Assembly: GCF_009677585.1 (NCBI RefSeq)
Contig: NZ_WKYV01000002.1
Location: 186,001-250,000, forward strand
Reading direction: 5' to 3'
Length of the DNA: 64,000 nt
Origin: Lactonifactor sp. BIOML-A5
GTDB taxonomy: Bacteria; Bacillota; Clostridia; Lachnospirales; Lachnospiraceae
Shown here: positions 50,749 to 59,035 of the stretch, piece by piece
Numbering within the stretch: position 1 is the first letter of the stretch
Layout of the letters: every line of letters begins with the position of its first letter
Position numbers and translations under genes: made by a program
The notes under the pieces: generated by a model
What the model saw: only the letters and a program-made list of their open reading frames with translations
Told to the model about the DNA's origin: nothing
Database searches by the model: none

Positions 50749-51527
50749 AGACGTGTGAATTGGTAATTTTTGACTGGGCAGGAACCACCGTAGACTATGG
50801 GTGTTTTGCACCGGTTCAGGCATTTGTAGAGGTATTTAAGCATTTCGGGATTGACCCCACTATGGAAGAAGTGAGAAAACCTATGGGAATGCTGAAGCGG
50901 GACCATATAAAAACCATGCTTGCCATGCCCAGAATCCAGGAGCTGTGGCTTCAAAAAAATGGGACGGCTTCTGGGGAATCGGACATCGATGAAATGTACG
51001 GACTTTTTGAGGAAAAACTTATGAGTATTCTCTCAGATTTTTCTTCCCCAAAACCCTATGTCTTAGAAACAGTTGCAAAGCTCAGGGAGATGGGAATTTC
51101 TATTGGTTCAACCACAGGTTATACCGATGAAATGATGTCCATTGTGACAAAGAAAGCTGCCCAACTCGGGTACGCGCCGGACGCCTGGTTCAGCCCAAAC
51201 TCTGTGAATAATATGGGACGACCCTACCCGTATATGATTTACCGCAACATGGAGCAGTTCCGGGTACACGCTGCCGATCGTGTGGTAAAGGTGGGGGATA
51301 CTGTCTCTGATATCAGAGAAGGTAAAAATGCAGGTGTATACACCATAGGGATCATTGAGGGAAGCTCTGAAATAGGGCTCACCCAGGAGGAATACCAAAC
51401 ACTTCCCCTCTCACACCGGGCACCTTTGATACAGAAGGTGAAGGCCCGCTATCTTGAGGCAGGAGCTGACGCAGTGATTATGAATATGTCCGGGCTGATT
51501 CCTCTGCTGGAGTCAATTTCTGAGTAA
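50745..51527 (+). CDS. phnX: Phosphonoacetaldehyde hydrolase (phosphonatase)
   Basis: The 260-residue HAD-superfamily enzyme cleaves phosphonoacetaldehyde to acetaldehyde and phosphate. The nucleophile is Asp10 in FDWAGTTVDYG and the Schiff-base lysine is Lys51 in PMGMLKRDHIK. Later motifs are GSTTGYT and KVGDTVSDIREGKNAG. I took the ATG at 50745, which overlaps the phnW stop codon; the frame opens earlier inside phnW. It completes the pathway: phosphorus, nitrogen (as alanine) and a two-carbon unit are all gained. Confidence 0.96.
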   Translation: MKTCELVIFDWAGTTVDYGCFAPVQAFVEVFKHFGIDPTMEEVRKPMGMLKRDHIKTMLAMPRIQELWLQKNGTASGESDIDEMYGLFEEKLMSILSDFSSPKPYVLETVAKLREMGISIGSTTGYTDEMMSIVTKKAAQLGYAPDAWFSPNSVNNMGRPYPYMIYRNMEQFRVHAADRVVKVGDTVSDIREGKNAGVYTIGIIEGSSEIGLTQEEYQTLPLSHRAPLIQKVKARYLEAGADAVIMNMSGLIPLLESISE

Positions 51528-51544
51528 AAGCCGGTACATGTCTG

Positions 51545-51580
51545 CAGGGACAGGGATGCAAATCCCTGTCCCTGTTGCGT
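51545..51580 (+). terminator. Terminator after phnX
   Basis: CAGGGACAGGGAT (51545-51557) pairs perfectly with 51562-51574 across GCAA, followed by TTGCGTTTTCT. It ends the phosphonate operon. Confidence 0.85.
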
Positions 51581-51654
51581 TTTCTACCTATTATGTGCTA
51601 AAGTTATAAGAGCAGCAGATTAAGCACTGCACCTAAGGGAAAGGAACTTGGTTT

Positions 51655-53664
51655 ATGATTAGAAAATTTCAGGATGTTAGTATGATACAAAGCGTGCTCC
51701 ATGAGGCTATGACAGGCCTTTGGATTATAGAGCTGGAAAATGATCTGCCGCCCCGCATGTATGCGGATCCCACGATGCTGGAGCTTTTAGGCCTGGAAGA
51801 GGAACCCTCTCCGGAAGAATGCTACTGCGCATGGTATGATAATATCTCAGAGGACTACAGAGCCATTGTGGAGCAGGGAGTAAACGAAATCCTGCTTAAG
51901 GGAAGGGCTGAGGTTCAGTATTGCTGGAAGCATCCACTTCTGGGTGAGATATTTGTCCGATGCGGAGGTGTCCCGGACCACACCTTCAAAAATGGTGTCT
52001 GCCTCCAGGGATATCACCAGAATATTACGGATACCGTTATGCTGAGAAAAGAAAAGGAACAGCTGGAGGAACTGAATCAGGAAATTATCGGCTCCCTTTA
52101 CGACTTGTTCTTTGCTACCTACCGTATGGATTTAAACACCTGGAAGATTCAGACCATCCAGTCCACAGAATGTACGCAGCATCTGCGGGCGGAAAATATT
52201 CATTATTCCGAATTTTTACAGTGGGTACTGCCGTTTATCCATCCGGACGACCGGGATGCTGCAGAAAAAGATTTTTCCCTCTTACACTTTCAGAAGCTGA
52301 TCCATGATGGACTGGACCGCTTCACCGGAGAGTACAGGGCCAGGTTCAAAGAAGAGTACCGCTTCATCTCCTGTACGGTCTATTTTGGAAAAGGAGTGCC
52401 TGCTCCGACCTGGGCGATCCTGGCACTTCAGGATATCCACGAGCAAAAACTCCGGGAGGCTGACAGCCGAAAAGCCCTGACGGACGCCTATGAGATAGCA
52501 CAAAAGGCCAATAATGCCAAGAATGATTTCCTGTCCAAAATGTCCCATGATATCCGCACCCCCATCAATGCCATAGTCGGCATGACTACTCTGGCAAATC
52601 TGAGAGCAGACGACAGTACCTATGTGAGAGAATGCCTTGACAAAATAGCTGTATCCAGTGAGCTGCTTCTCTCTCTGGTCAACGAAGTCCTGGATATGAG
52701 CCGGATTGAGAGCGGACATTTTGAACTTTCAGCAGAACCCCTGCACCTTCCCGGTCTTGTAGATTCCGTACTCTCTGTGGTCCGGCCTGCCATAGATGAA
52801 AAAATGCAGCATCTGAGCGTAATATACAAGGACATTGCTCACCCGGAAGTCCTGGGCGACCGTCTCCGGCTTCAGCAGATTTTACTGAATATCCTGACAA
52901 ATGCCAATAAATATACACCGGAAGGCGGGTCTGTAACCGTCTGTCTCACGGAACGGCCTACCGCCTCCACGCAGTTTGCAGGCTTCTGCATTTCTGTCAG
53001 AGACACCGGAATCGGCATGTCTGAGGACTTTCTCCCCCATCTGTTTGAGCCTTTTGCCCGGGAGTCAGACTCCAGAACCAGCAAGAACCCCGGTACCGGA
53101 CTGGGAATGGCAATTACCAAAAGTCTCCTGGAGATGATGAGCGGCTCTATAGAGGTGGAAAGCTGTCCCTCAAAGGGGAGCTGTTTTACCATTACCTTTG
53201 ATCTTTTATTGCCAAGTAAGCGCAAGAACACTTCCTCCTGCGAGAACGGTCCGGAAGAGCCCCCGGATATCAGTGAACTGCATCTGGATGGGCACCGCAT
53301 ATTGCTGGCAGAAGATAATGAACTGAATATGGAGATTGCCAAAGAGCTTCTGGAATTATCGGGAGCTGCGGTGGAAACGGCCTGTAACGGTGAACAAGCT
53401 TTTACTATGTTTCTGAATTCTCCCTCACAATATTACGATATTATTTTTATGGACATCCAAATGCCTGTGATGAATGGTTATGAGTCCTCCAAAGCCATAC
53501 GCAGCCTGTCACGGCCGGATGCCGGGCAGATACCTATCATAGCCCTGACTGCCAATGCCTTTATTGACGACATTATTCTGGCCCGAAATGCCGGTATGAA
53601 TGAACATGTCAGCAAGCCGGTACAGCTGGAGCAGCTGGCCAGAGTGCTCAACAGTTATCTTTAA
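51655..53664 (+). CDS. Hybrid sensor histidine kinase with PAS-like input and receiver domain
   Basis: The 669-residue cytoplasmic protein has two PAS-like sensor parts (residues about 15-130 and 145-270), a phosphoacceptor helix (FLSKMSHDIRTPINAIVGM, His298), an ATP-binding domain (LRLQQILLNILTNANKYTPEGG, RDTGIGMSEDF, GTGLGMAI) and a receiver domain (acceptor Asp600 in IIFMDIQMPVMNG, then PIIALTANAF). No membrane segment is seen. There is no response-regulator gene next to it, and hybrid kinases of this sort in Lachnospiraceae are often isolated. Its signal and output are unknown. Confidence 0.92.
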   Translation: MIRKFQDVSMIQSVLHEAMTGLWIIELENDLPPRMYADPTMLELLGLEEEPSPEECYCAWYDNISEDYRAIVEQGVNEILLKGRAEVQYCWKHPLLGEIFVRCGGVPDHTFKNGVCLQGYHQNITDTVMLRKEKEQLEELNQEIIGSLYDLFFATYRMDLNTWKIQTIQSTECTQHLRAENIHYSEFLQWVLPFIHPDDRDAAEKDFSLLHFQKLIHDGLDRFTGEYRARFKEEYRFISCTVYFGKGVPAPTWAILALQDIHEQKLREADSRKALTDAYEIAQKANNAKNDFLSKMSHDIRTPINAIVGMTTLANLRADDSTYVRECLDKIAVSSELLLSLVNEVLDMSRIESGHFELSAEPLHLPGLVDSVLSVVRPAIDEKMQHLSVIYKDIAHPEVLGDRLRLQQILLNILTNANKYTPEGGSVTVCLTERPTASTQFAGFCISVRDTGIGMSEDFLPHLFEPFARESDSRTSKNPGTGLGMAITKSLLEMMSGSIEVESCPSKGSCFTITFDLLLPSKRKNTSSCENGPEEPPDISELHLDGHRILLAEDNELNMEIAKELLELSGAAVETACNGEQAFTMFLNSPSQYYDIIFMDIQMPVMNGYESSKAIRSLSRPDAGQIPIIALTANAFIDDIILARNAGMNEHVSKPVQLEQLARVLNSYL

Positions 53665-53674
53665 AGTCCCGGGA

Positions 53675-54307
53675 TTACCCTCCGGCGCCTGACCATCTGT
53701 CCTTTACCTTGCAGAACAATACCCCTACTGCAGTGCTGATCAGGGTAGCCACAATGGCCGGGCCTACGATTCCTGTAGGATTTACACTTCCGTACTGGCT
53801 GCGGTAGGCTATGATATTGACCGGAATCAGCTGCAGGGATGAGATGTTGATAATTAAGAAGGTGCACATCTCATTGCTGGCAGTTCCCCTGGCTGCTGCC
53901 CTCACCCGCTTTTCCGGCCGGGGGGATTCTCTGCGTTCCTCCTCCAGTTTGGCGAGCTCATCCATGGCTTTGAGACCTGCAGGTGTAGCTGCCCAGCCCA
54001 GTCCCAGAAAGTTAGCTATCATGTTGGCGGAGATATACTCCATGCACTTGTGCCCCTCAGGAATTCTTGGAAATAGGAAACGTAAAACAGGACGCATTTT
54101 CCGGGTCATCCCGTCAATGAGTCCTGATTTTTTTGCAATTTCCATGATTCCCACCCACAGCGCCATAATTCCGGCCATGGTGATACACAGAGTAACCGCT
54201 TCCTTTGCAGAGGAAAGAGCGGCGTCCGTTACTTCGGCCATTCTCCCGGTCATCATGCCGTAGGTAATCCCAATAAGTATCATGGCTCCCCATAAAATAT
54301 TTAACAT
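53675..54307 (-). CDS. spmA: Spore maturation protein A (nucleoside-recognition/gate domain)
   Basis: The 210-residue protein has the SpmA layout: MLNILWGAMILIGITYGMMTGRMAEVTDAALSSAKEAVTL, then GIMALWVGIMEIAKKSGLIDGMTRKMRPVLRFLFPRIPEGHKCMEYISANMIANFLGLGWAATPAGLKAM, and NEMCTFLIINISSLQLIPVNIIAYR. SpmA acts with SpmB in dehydrating the spore core. The ATG at 54307 has AGGAGAAG upstream; the frame opens five codons earlier. No spmB gene lies next to it. The gene converges on the hybrid kinase with a ten-base gap. Confidence 0.93.
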   Translation of the reverse strand: MLNILWGAMILIGITYGMMTGRMAEVTDAALSSAKEAVTLCITMAGIMALWVGIMEIAKKSGLIDGMTRKMRPVLRFLFPRIPEGHKCMEYISANMIANFLGLGWAATPAGLKAMDELAKLEEERRESPRPEKRVRAAARGTASNEMCTFLIINISSLQLIPVNIIAYRSQYGSVNPTGIVGPAIVATLISTAVGVLFCKVKDRWSGAGG

Positions 54308-54365
54308 AGGCCTTCTCCTCATGTTTTTTATACTATATGAGGACAGGTAATGAATTATTCGTTAT

Positions 54366-54719
54366 TTATGAATTCAGGGCGTCCAGCCCCTCATCATCTG
54401 TACTGATACGTATGACACGGCTTACATCATATACAAAAATCTTTCCCGCGCCGGTCTCACTGGTCTTCAGCACCTTTTTTGTCACATCTATGACCTCGTC
54501 TACCTTATCCCCGGGGACAATCACCTCTACCTTAATTTTTGGCAGAAGATCCACTTCCACTTTGTCATCGCTGTAATACCGAACAGTACCTCCCTGAAGG
54601 CCATTTCCGTCCACTCTGGTTACCGTCATTCCTGAAAGCCCTACTTCCTTAAGCGCCCTTCTCAGATCCGTCAATTTCTCCGGATTAAATATTATCACTA
54701 CATTACTGATCTGTCCCAT
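54366..54719 (-). CDS. P-II family nitrogen regulatory protein
   Basis: The 117-residue protein follows the P-II fold: start KLTDLRRALKEVGLSGMTVTRV, a T-loop region (GGTVRYYSDDKVEVDLLPKIKVEVIV) and a C-terminal GAGKIFVYDVSRVIRISTDDEG that matches the P-II closing motif. P-II proteins bind ATP, ADP and 2-oxoglutarate and control nitrogen uptake. No ammonium transporter gene (amtB) is near. The T-loop has Tyr50-51 but lacks the usual sequence around the uridylylated Tyr. It lies between spmA and rsmI, an unusual place. Confidence 0.9.
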   Translation of the reverse strand: MGQISNVVIIFNPEKLTDLRRALKEVGLSGMTVTRVDGNGLQGGTVRYYSDDKVEVDLLPKIKVEVIVPGDKVDEVIDVTKKVLKTSETGAGKIFVYDVSRVIRISTDDEGLDALNS

Positions 54720-54740
54720 GTGTTTCCTCCTTGCCTTTGG

Positions 54741-55586
54741 CTACTCACAATTTAACAGTTCCTGATAAATCTCTCTCTTGCTCACTCCCCGATCCTTGGC
54801 CACCAGCTTCATCGCCTCCTTACGTGTATGCCCCCGGGTTTCATACAGTTCCATATGCTCTTTCAGAGGCATACGGCTCCATTCCTCCTGGGACTCCTGC
54901 TCCATCTCCCGGCGGCTTCTGCCCTCCAGAACAATAACACATTCGCCCCTGGGCTCCGTTGTATGGTAATACTCCACAGCTCCTTGCAGAGTCGCAGAGT
55001 ATGCTGTTTCGTGCTTTTTCGTCAATTCCCGGCAGATAGTAACCTTCCGGTCCCCCACCGCCTCTAAAAGCTCCTCCAGGGTACGCACCAGTCTGTGGGG
55101 TGCCTCATACAGAATACACGTCCTTGTCTCCGTCTTCAGCTCCTCCAGCACAGCCTGCTTCTCCTTTTTATCCCCGGGAAGAAAAGCCTCAAAAGCAAAT
55201 CTTCTGGTGCCAAGGCCAGAAAGGGTAAGCGCCGTAATACAGGCACAGGCCCCGGGCAGAGAAGTAACCTCTATTCCCGCCTCATAGCACATAGCCACCA
55301 GCTCCTCGCCCGGATCGGATATCCCCGGTGTTCCCGCGTCAGTAATCAAGGCCACATTAATCCCCTGCTCCATCTGGCTAATCAGGTAGCGGCCCTTGTC
55401 AATCTTATTATATTCATGATAGCTTGTCATTGGGGTCTGAATCTCAAAATGATTCAACAGTTTTACACTGTTTCTGGTATCCTCCGCCGCTATCAAATCC
55501 ACTTCCTTTAAAGTACGCAGGACCCGAAGCGTAATATCCTCCAGATTCCCTATTGGTGTGGCACATAGGTATAGCTTGCCTTTCAT
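54741..55586 (-). CDS. rsmI: 16S rRNA (cytidine 1402-2'-O)-methyltransferase
   Basis: The 281-residue protein has the tetrapyrrole methylase-type fold and the RsmI motif set: LYLCATPIGNLEDITLRVLRTLKEVDLIAAEDTR, LITDAGTPGISDPGEELV and LPGACACITALTLSGL. It methylates the 2' hydroxyl of C1402 in the ribosome's decoding site. The start is taken at the ATG 55586 with AAGGAG upstream; the earlier part of the frame is REP repeat. It is downstream of trmN6 as in Bacillus (yabB-yabC). Confidence 0.95.
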   Translation of the reverse strand: MKGKLYLCATPIGNLEDITLRVLRTLKEVDLIAAEDTRNSVKLLNHFEIQTPMTSYHEYNKIDKGRYLISQMEQGINVALITDAGTPGISDPGEELVAMCYEAGIEVTSLPGACACITALTLSGLGTRRFAFEAFLPGDKKEKQAVLEELKTETRTCILYEAPHRLVRTLEELLEAVGDRKVTICRELTKKHETAYSATLQGAVEYYHTTEPRGECVIVLEGRSRREMEQESQEEWSRMPLKEHMELYETRGHTRKEAMKLVAKDRGVSKREIYQELLNCE

Positions 55587-55603
55587 AAATACTCTCCTTA
55601 AAA

Positions 55604-55678
55604 GGGACAGGGCAGTTCCATTTTGGGACACCCCTTCCCCATTCTGGGACGTGTTCTTTTTAAAAAGAACACGTCCCA
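55604..55678 (+). repeat. REP-like palindromic element, copy 2
   Basis: It consists of GGGACAGGGC (55604-55613), a degenerate second unit (GGGACACCCC at 55625-55634) and a perfect palindrome (55645-55678) with core GGGACGTGTTCTTT and its reverse complement. It lies between rsmI and trmN6 and contains the trmN6 stop codon (55660-55662). Confidence 0.85.
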
Positions 55679-56409
55679 CTTTCATAAATTTCCATCGTTT
55701 GCCTGGTATACACCCCCGGCTTTTCATAAATAATCAGAGGCGGCTCCACCTTTATCCTGGAATTCCCCCTCAACACCCCTTCTATCAGCACCAGATTGGG
55801 TTCCTTGTCCAGATATGGATGCACCAGCTGCATCCGCTTGGGCTCAAGGTGGTATTTCATCATTGTACCCATTATCTCAGCCAGCCGGAACGGGCGGTGT
55901 ACCATATAGAATCTGCCTTTGCTTTTCAGCATTTTAGCTGCCTGTCCAACCACATCCTCCAGGGTACAGAGCATTTCATGTCTGGCAATGGTCTTGGCCG
56001 TATTAGCATTCTGCAGTCCATGGGAGTGGATCATATACGGGGGATTACTGGTCACTACATCAAAAGAGGCCGCCCCAAATATGGTCGCGGCCTCTTTGAT
56101 ATCTCCGGTAACAATAGAAATTGTGTCCTCCAAATGGTTGTACGCCACGCTTCGCCGCGCCAGTCGGGCGCTCTCCTCCTGAATCTCCAGTCCGGTATAA
56201 TGGGCTCCCTGGGTGTGGGCCTTTAGCAATATGGGTATAATCCCATTGCCGCAGCCCAGATCCAGCGCCTTTTCCCCCTGCCTCACCTTTGCAAACCAGG
56301 AAAGCAGTACCGCATCAATACCGAAACAGAATCTTCCGGGGTCCTGTATGATTTTGTAACCATTTTGAAGGTCATCTAAACGTTCTCCATCTAATAACGC
56401 TGCTGTCAT
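55660..56409 (-). CDS. trmN6: tRNA1(Val) (adenine 37-N6)-methyltransferase
   Basis: The 249-residue methyltransferase has the SAM-binding segment ALDLGCGNGIIPILL and the adenine-N6 motif NPPY (SFDVVTSNPPYMIHS). It belongs to the YfiC/TrmN6 group, as in B. subtilis yabB. GGAAGGA precedes the ATG. The last codons read through REP copy 2; the stop codon is the TAA inside its hairpin. The C-terminal seven residues (ESGTCSF) therefore come from the repeat and not from the ancestral gene. Function is probably unaffected because the catalytic core lies far from the end. Confidence 0.93.
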   Translation of the reverse strand: MTAALLDGERLDDLQNGYKIIQDPGRFCFGIDAVLLSWFAKVRQGEKALDLGCGNGIIPILLKAHTQGAHYTGLEIQEESARLARRSVAYNHLEDTISIVTGDIKEAATIFGAASFDVVTSNPPYMIHSHGLQNANTAKTIARHEMLCTLEDVVGQAAKMLKSKGRFYMVHRPFRLAEIMGTMMKYHLEPKRMQLVHPYLDKEPNLVLIEGVLRGNSRIKVEPPLIIYEKPGVYTRQTMEIYESGTCSF

Positions 56410-56433
56410 CCAGCTCGTTCCTTCCTGTCTGAT

Positions 56434-57306
56434 CTATTTTTCCAATTCTTCCAGAGCTTTTAATTCTTCCTCTGAAATCTTAACCTTCTTATGCTTGGGT
56501 TTAAACTTCAGTTCTTCAACCTTATACTCCCGAATCTCTTTTTCATCATTCACATCCACAATCACCTTCACCAGCTGACGCAATACACTGACACTCTGAA
56601 CCTCGCCCCGGAGTCCCTCCGGTGTAGTTACCGTGTCCCCGGTGCCCGGAAGTCTGCGGTTCAGCTCCTCATAGGTCTCCTGCTCATTTTTCAGGCAGCA
56701 CATAAGTCTTCCGCATACCCCGGATATCTTTGTGGGATTCAGGGATAAATTCTGTTCCTTCGCCATCTTGATGGAGACCGGCGCAAATTCTGAGAGATAC
56801 GTATGGCAGCACAGCGCCCGGCCGCAGATCCCAATCCCCCCCAGTATCTTGGTCTCATCTCTGACTCCAATCTGGCGTAGCTCGATTCTTGTCTTAAAGA
56901 CAGCCGCCAGATCTTTTACCAGCTCCCTGAAGTCAATCCTTCCATCCGCTGTAAAATAGAACAGTACCTTATTATTGTCAAAGGTATACTCTACATCTAT
57001 CAGCTTCATCTCCAGGTTATGTGCCTGAATCTTTTTCAGACAAATCTGGTAAGCTTCCTTCTCTTTTTTTCTGTTCTTCTCCTCTTTCTCCGTATCCTTT
57101 TGGGTAGCCACACGGATCACTTCCTTCAGAGGCTGGATTACTTTGCTGTCCTCCACATCTCTGGGAGAAAGCACGACCGAACCGTACTCTACACCTCTCG
57201 CGGTCTCCACAATTACATGGTCTCCCGCTTTTATGTCAAATCCTTTGGGGTCAAAATAATATATCTTCCCCACATTCCGAAAACGAACTCCTATTACTCT
57301 TGTCAT
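56434..57306 (-). CDS. ricT: RicT/YaaT, PSP1-domain regulator of sporulation and RNA processing
   Basis: The 290-residue protein has the PSP1 domain (IGVRFRNVGKIYYFDPKG, ARGVEYGSVV) and the cysteine-rich region CGRALCCHTYLSEFAPVSIKMAKEQN...SGVCGRLMCCLKNE that binds an iron-sulfur cluster in the RicA-RicF-RicT complex. In Bacillus it affects Spo0A phosphorylation and RNase Y targeting. It lies two bases downstream of holB, as in Bacillus, and is followed by trmN6. Confidence 0.95.
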   Translation of the reverse strand: MTRVIGVRFRNVGKIYYFDPKGFDIKAGDHVIVETARGVEYGSVVLSPRDVEDSKVIQPLKEVIRVATQKDTEKEEKNRKKEKEAYQICLKKIQAHNLEMKLIDVEYTFDNNKVLFYFTADGRIDFRELVKDLAAVFKTRIELRQIGVRDETKILGGIGICGRALCCHTYLSEFAPVSIKMAKEQNLSLNPTKISGVCGRLMCCLKNEQETYEELNRRLPGTGDTVTTPEGLRGEVQSVSVLRQLVKVIVDVNDEKEIREYKVEELKFKPKHKKVKISEEELKALEELEK

Positions 57307-57308
57307 GT

Positions 57309-58298
57309 TTAATTCTCCCTGATGGTAAGGAACAGCAGCTCCATAACCAGTTCAAAGTTTACATTGGCATTCAGCCGCACCTTAGCAGTCTCAACGGCAT
57401 TGATAATTGTCTCAAGACCTTCATAAGAACTTTTTCTGGCCCGTTCCTTAATATAATTAATCTCCTGGCGGAACACCAGGCTGTCTACCTCCCGGGTAGC
57501 TTTAAATAAAAGTACATCCCTAAACCACAGCAAAAACAAATCCAGATATTCATAGATCGTATTCTTTTCTTGGGTAAGAGACTTAATGGTGTCAATCAGA
57601 TCATTGAGCTCCATCTCTTCCGCATGCCTGAGAATCTTAAGGGCAGACTCTGTCATCTCATTGAACTCCTCCGAGGAGGCAATCTGCTCTGCCTTTCCCA
57701 CATTCCCCTGGGCAAAAGAAACACACATATCCGCCTGATAATCCGGAATATGAAGCCGTTCCATTAGGTAAGTCTTAATAAGATTATCCCCTACCGCCTT
57801 GAGATTAAGCACAACACAGCGGGACAAAATAGTTGGCAGGAGAGCACTGACATTATTCACCAGCAGCATTACCACCCCATAGGACGGCGGCTCTTCTATT
57901 GTTTTAAGAAGAGCATTCTGTGCCTGAGCCGTCAGCTTTTCCGCATCATTAATAATGTATATCTTATAGGGACTGGCATACGGCTTAATCTGAATATCCC
58001 CGATTACCTGTTCACGTATATCTTCTATACTAATTGTATTCGGCTTCTCGTGAGTTACATTAATGATGTCAGGCTGATTTTTGCTGAGTGCCTTCTTACA
58101 GGAAGCGCATTCCAGACAAGGCTCTATTCCTCTCTTTTCACACTGTAATGTCATGGCAAATAAATTAGCCAGAAGCTTTTTCCCGGATCCTGTCTCCCCG
58201 GCAAAAATGTAAGAATGAGATACCTTATTCATAGCCACCGCATTCTGTAAATGCCGGATAATCTCTTCGTGCCCTAAAACCTCTTCAAACCCTTGCAT
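57309..58298 (-). CDS. holB: DNA polymerase III delta-prime subunit
   Basis: The 329-residue clamp-loader subunit has the AAA+ P-loop GETGSGKK, the zinc-binding cysteines around CLECASCKK, the IINDAEKLTAQAQNALLKTIEEPPS helix and sensor-1 LLPTILSRC. It helps load the sliding clamp. I chose the ATG at 58298 (GAGGTG six bases upstream); a GTG three codons earlier is also possible. It is downstream of the guanylate-kinase-like gene. Confidence 0.94.
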   Translation of the reverse strand: MQGFEEVLGHEEIIRHLQNAVAMNKVSHSYIFAGETGSGKKLLANLFAMTLQCEKRGIEPCLECASCKKALSKNQPDIINVTHEKPNTISIEDIREQVIGDIQIKPYASPYKIYIINDAEKLTAQAQNALLKTIEEPPSYGVVMLLVNNVSALLPTILSRCVVLNLKAVGDNLIKTYLMERLHIPDYQADMCVSFAQGNVGKAEQIASSEEFNEMTESALKILRHAEEMELNDLIDTIKSLTQEKNTIYEYLDLFLLWFRDVLLFKATREVDSLVFRQEINYIKERARKSSYEGLETIINAVETAKVRLNANVNFELVMELLFLTIREN

Positions 58299-58411
58299 AT
58301 AACTCACCTCTATCCTTCGCAGTTTAAATCCTTTTGGATCCCGGACGCTGTATGTCCGTTGTAGCCATTATAGCATAAATTGTTTTCAATATACAGACTT
58401 AATCTCACAAC

Positions 58412-58999
58412 TCACCGCAATTCATACAAATACTCTCTGATTTCCTCCAGGCAGTCCTCTAATACCTCATTGCGGAATCTTTTTCCAATACCTGCTTTCT
58501 GGATATTCTCCTCAGAAAAGTCCTCCGCATCTGCCAGAAAGCGCCTGCAGAGTTCCCCGTACCTGGGTTCCTCCTGCTTTTCTTCCCGCTTTATAGCCCT
58601 TTTCAGGCGCTCTCCATCCTCTACTTCTATATAAATGGGACACATAACCCCTTCTCCGAAATACTCTCTCATCCTATTATAGGACTCCAGAGTACCTATC
58701 CCCAGATAGCTGCTGCTGTCCAAATCAACCTGCCCGTCATCTGCGGTAAAATAACTCCAGATCCCATGGACTGTCCGGTAATCCCTAAGCTCAATAATCT
58801 TACCTTCTCTCTTCCACTCCTCCAGCCTCTCCGGTGTCACAAAGTGATATTCTCTTCCCTCCTGCTCCCCCATGCGGATCGGTCTTGTGGTATACAATAC
58901 AATAGGCCTTAGCCTAAGCACCTCATCCTCCAGCAGCCTTTCATATATTGTATCCTTCCCTGAGGAACTCTTTCCCATAATGTAAAAAATCTTTCCCAT
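58412..58999 (-). CDS. Guanylate kinase-like protein
   Basis: The 195-residue protein has a P-loop (MGKSSSGKDT), the guanylate-kinase segment TTRPIRMGEQEGREYHFVTPERLEE and a C-terminal helix-rich half. It is related to guanylate kinase but shows divergence (for example the nucleotide-contact YGI segment is replaced). In Bacillus the same position between yaaO and holB is occupied by tmk (thymidylate kinase). It may act as another nucleoside monophosphate kinase. The ribosome site is GGGAG, about nine bases upstream. Confidence 0.85.
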   Translation of the reverse strand: MGKIFYIMGKSSSGKDTIYERLLEDEVLRLRPIVLYTTRPIRMGEQEGREYHFVTPERLEEWKREGKIIELRDYRTVHGIWSYFTADDGQVDLDSSSYLGIGTLESYNRMREYFGEGVMCPIYIEVEDGERLKRAIKREEKQEEPRYGELCRRFLADAEDFSEENIQKAGIGKRFRNEVLEDCLEEIREYLYELR

Positions 59000-59035
59000 C
59001 TCTGCTCCCTGCCATCCTCTTAGATATCTGTAACT

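Noticed and set aside
51545..51574. GGGACAGGG hairpin after phnX as a fourth REP copy
   Set aside because: It shares the GGGACAGGG word but lacks the GGGACGTGTTCTTT palindrome and second unit; it reads as an ordinary terminator.
55587..55727. N-terminal extension of RsmI
   Set aside because: It also translates REP repeat DNA; the family start is at 55586 with AAGGAG upstream.
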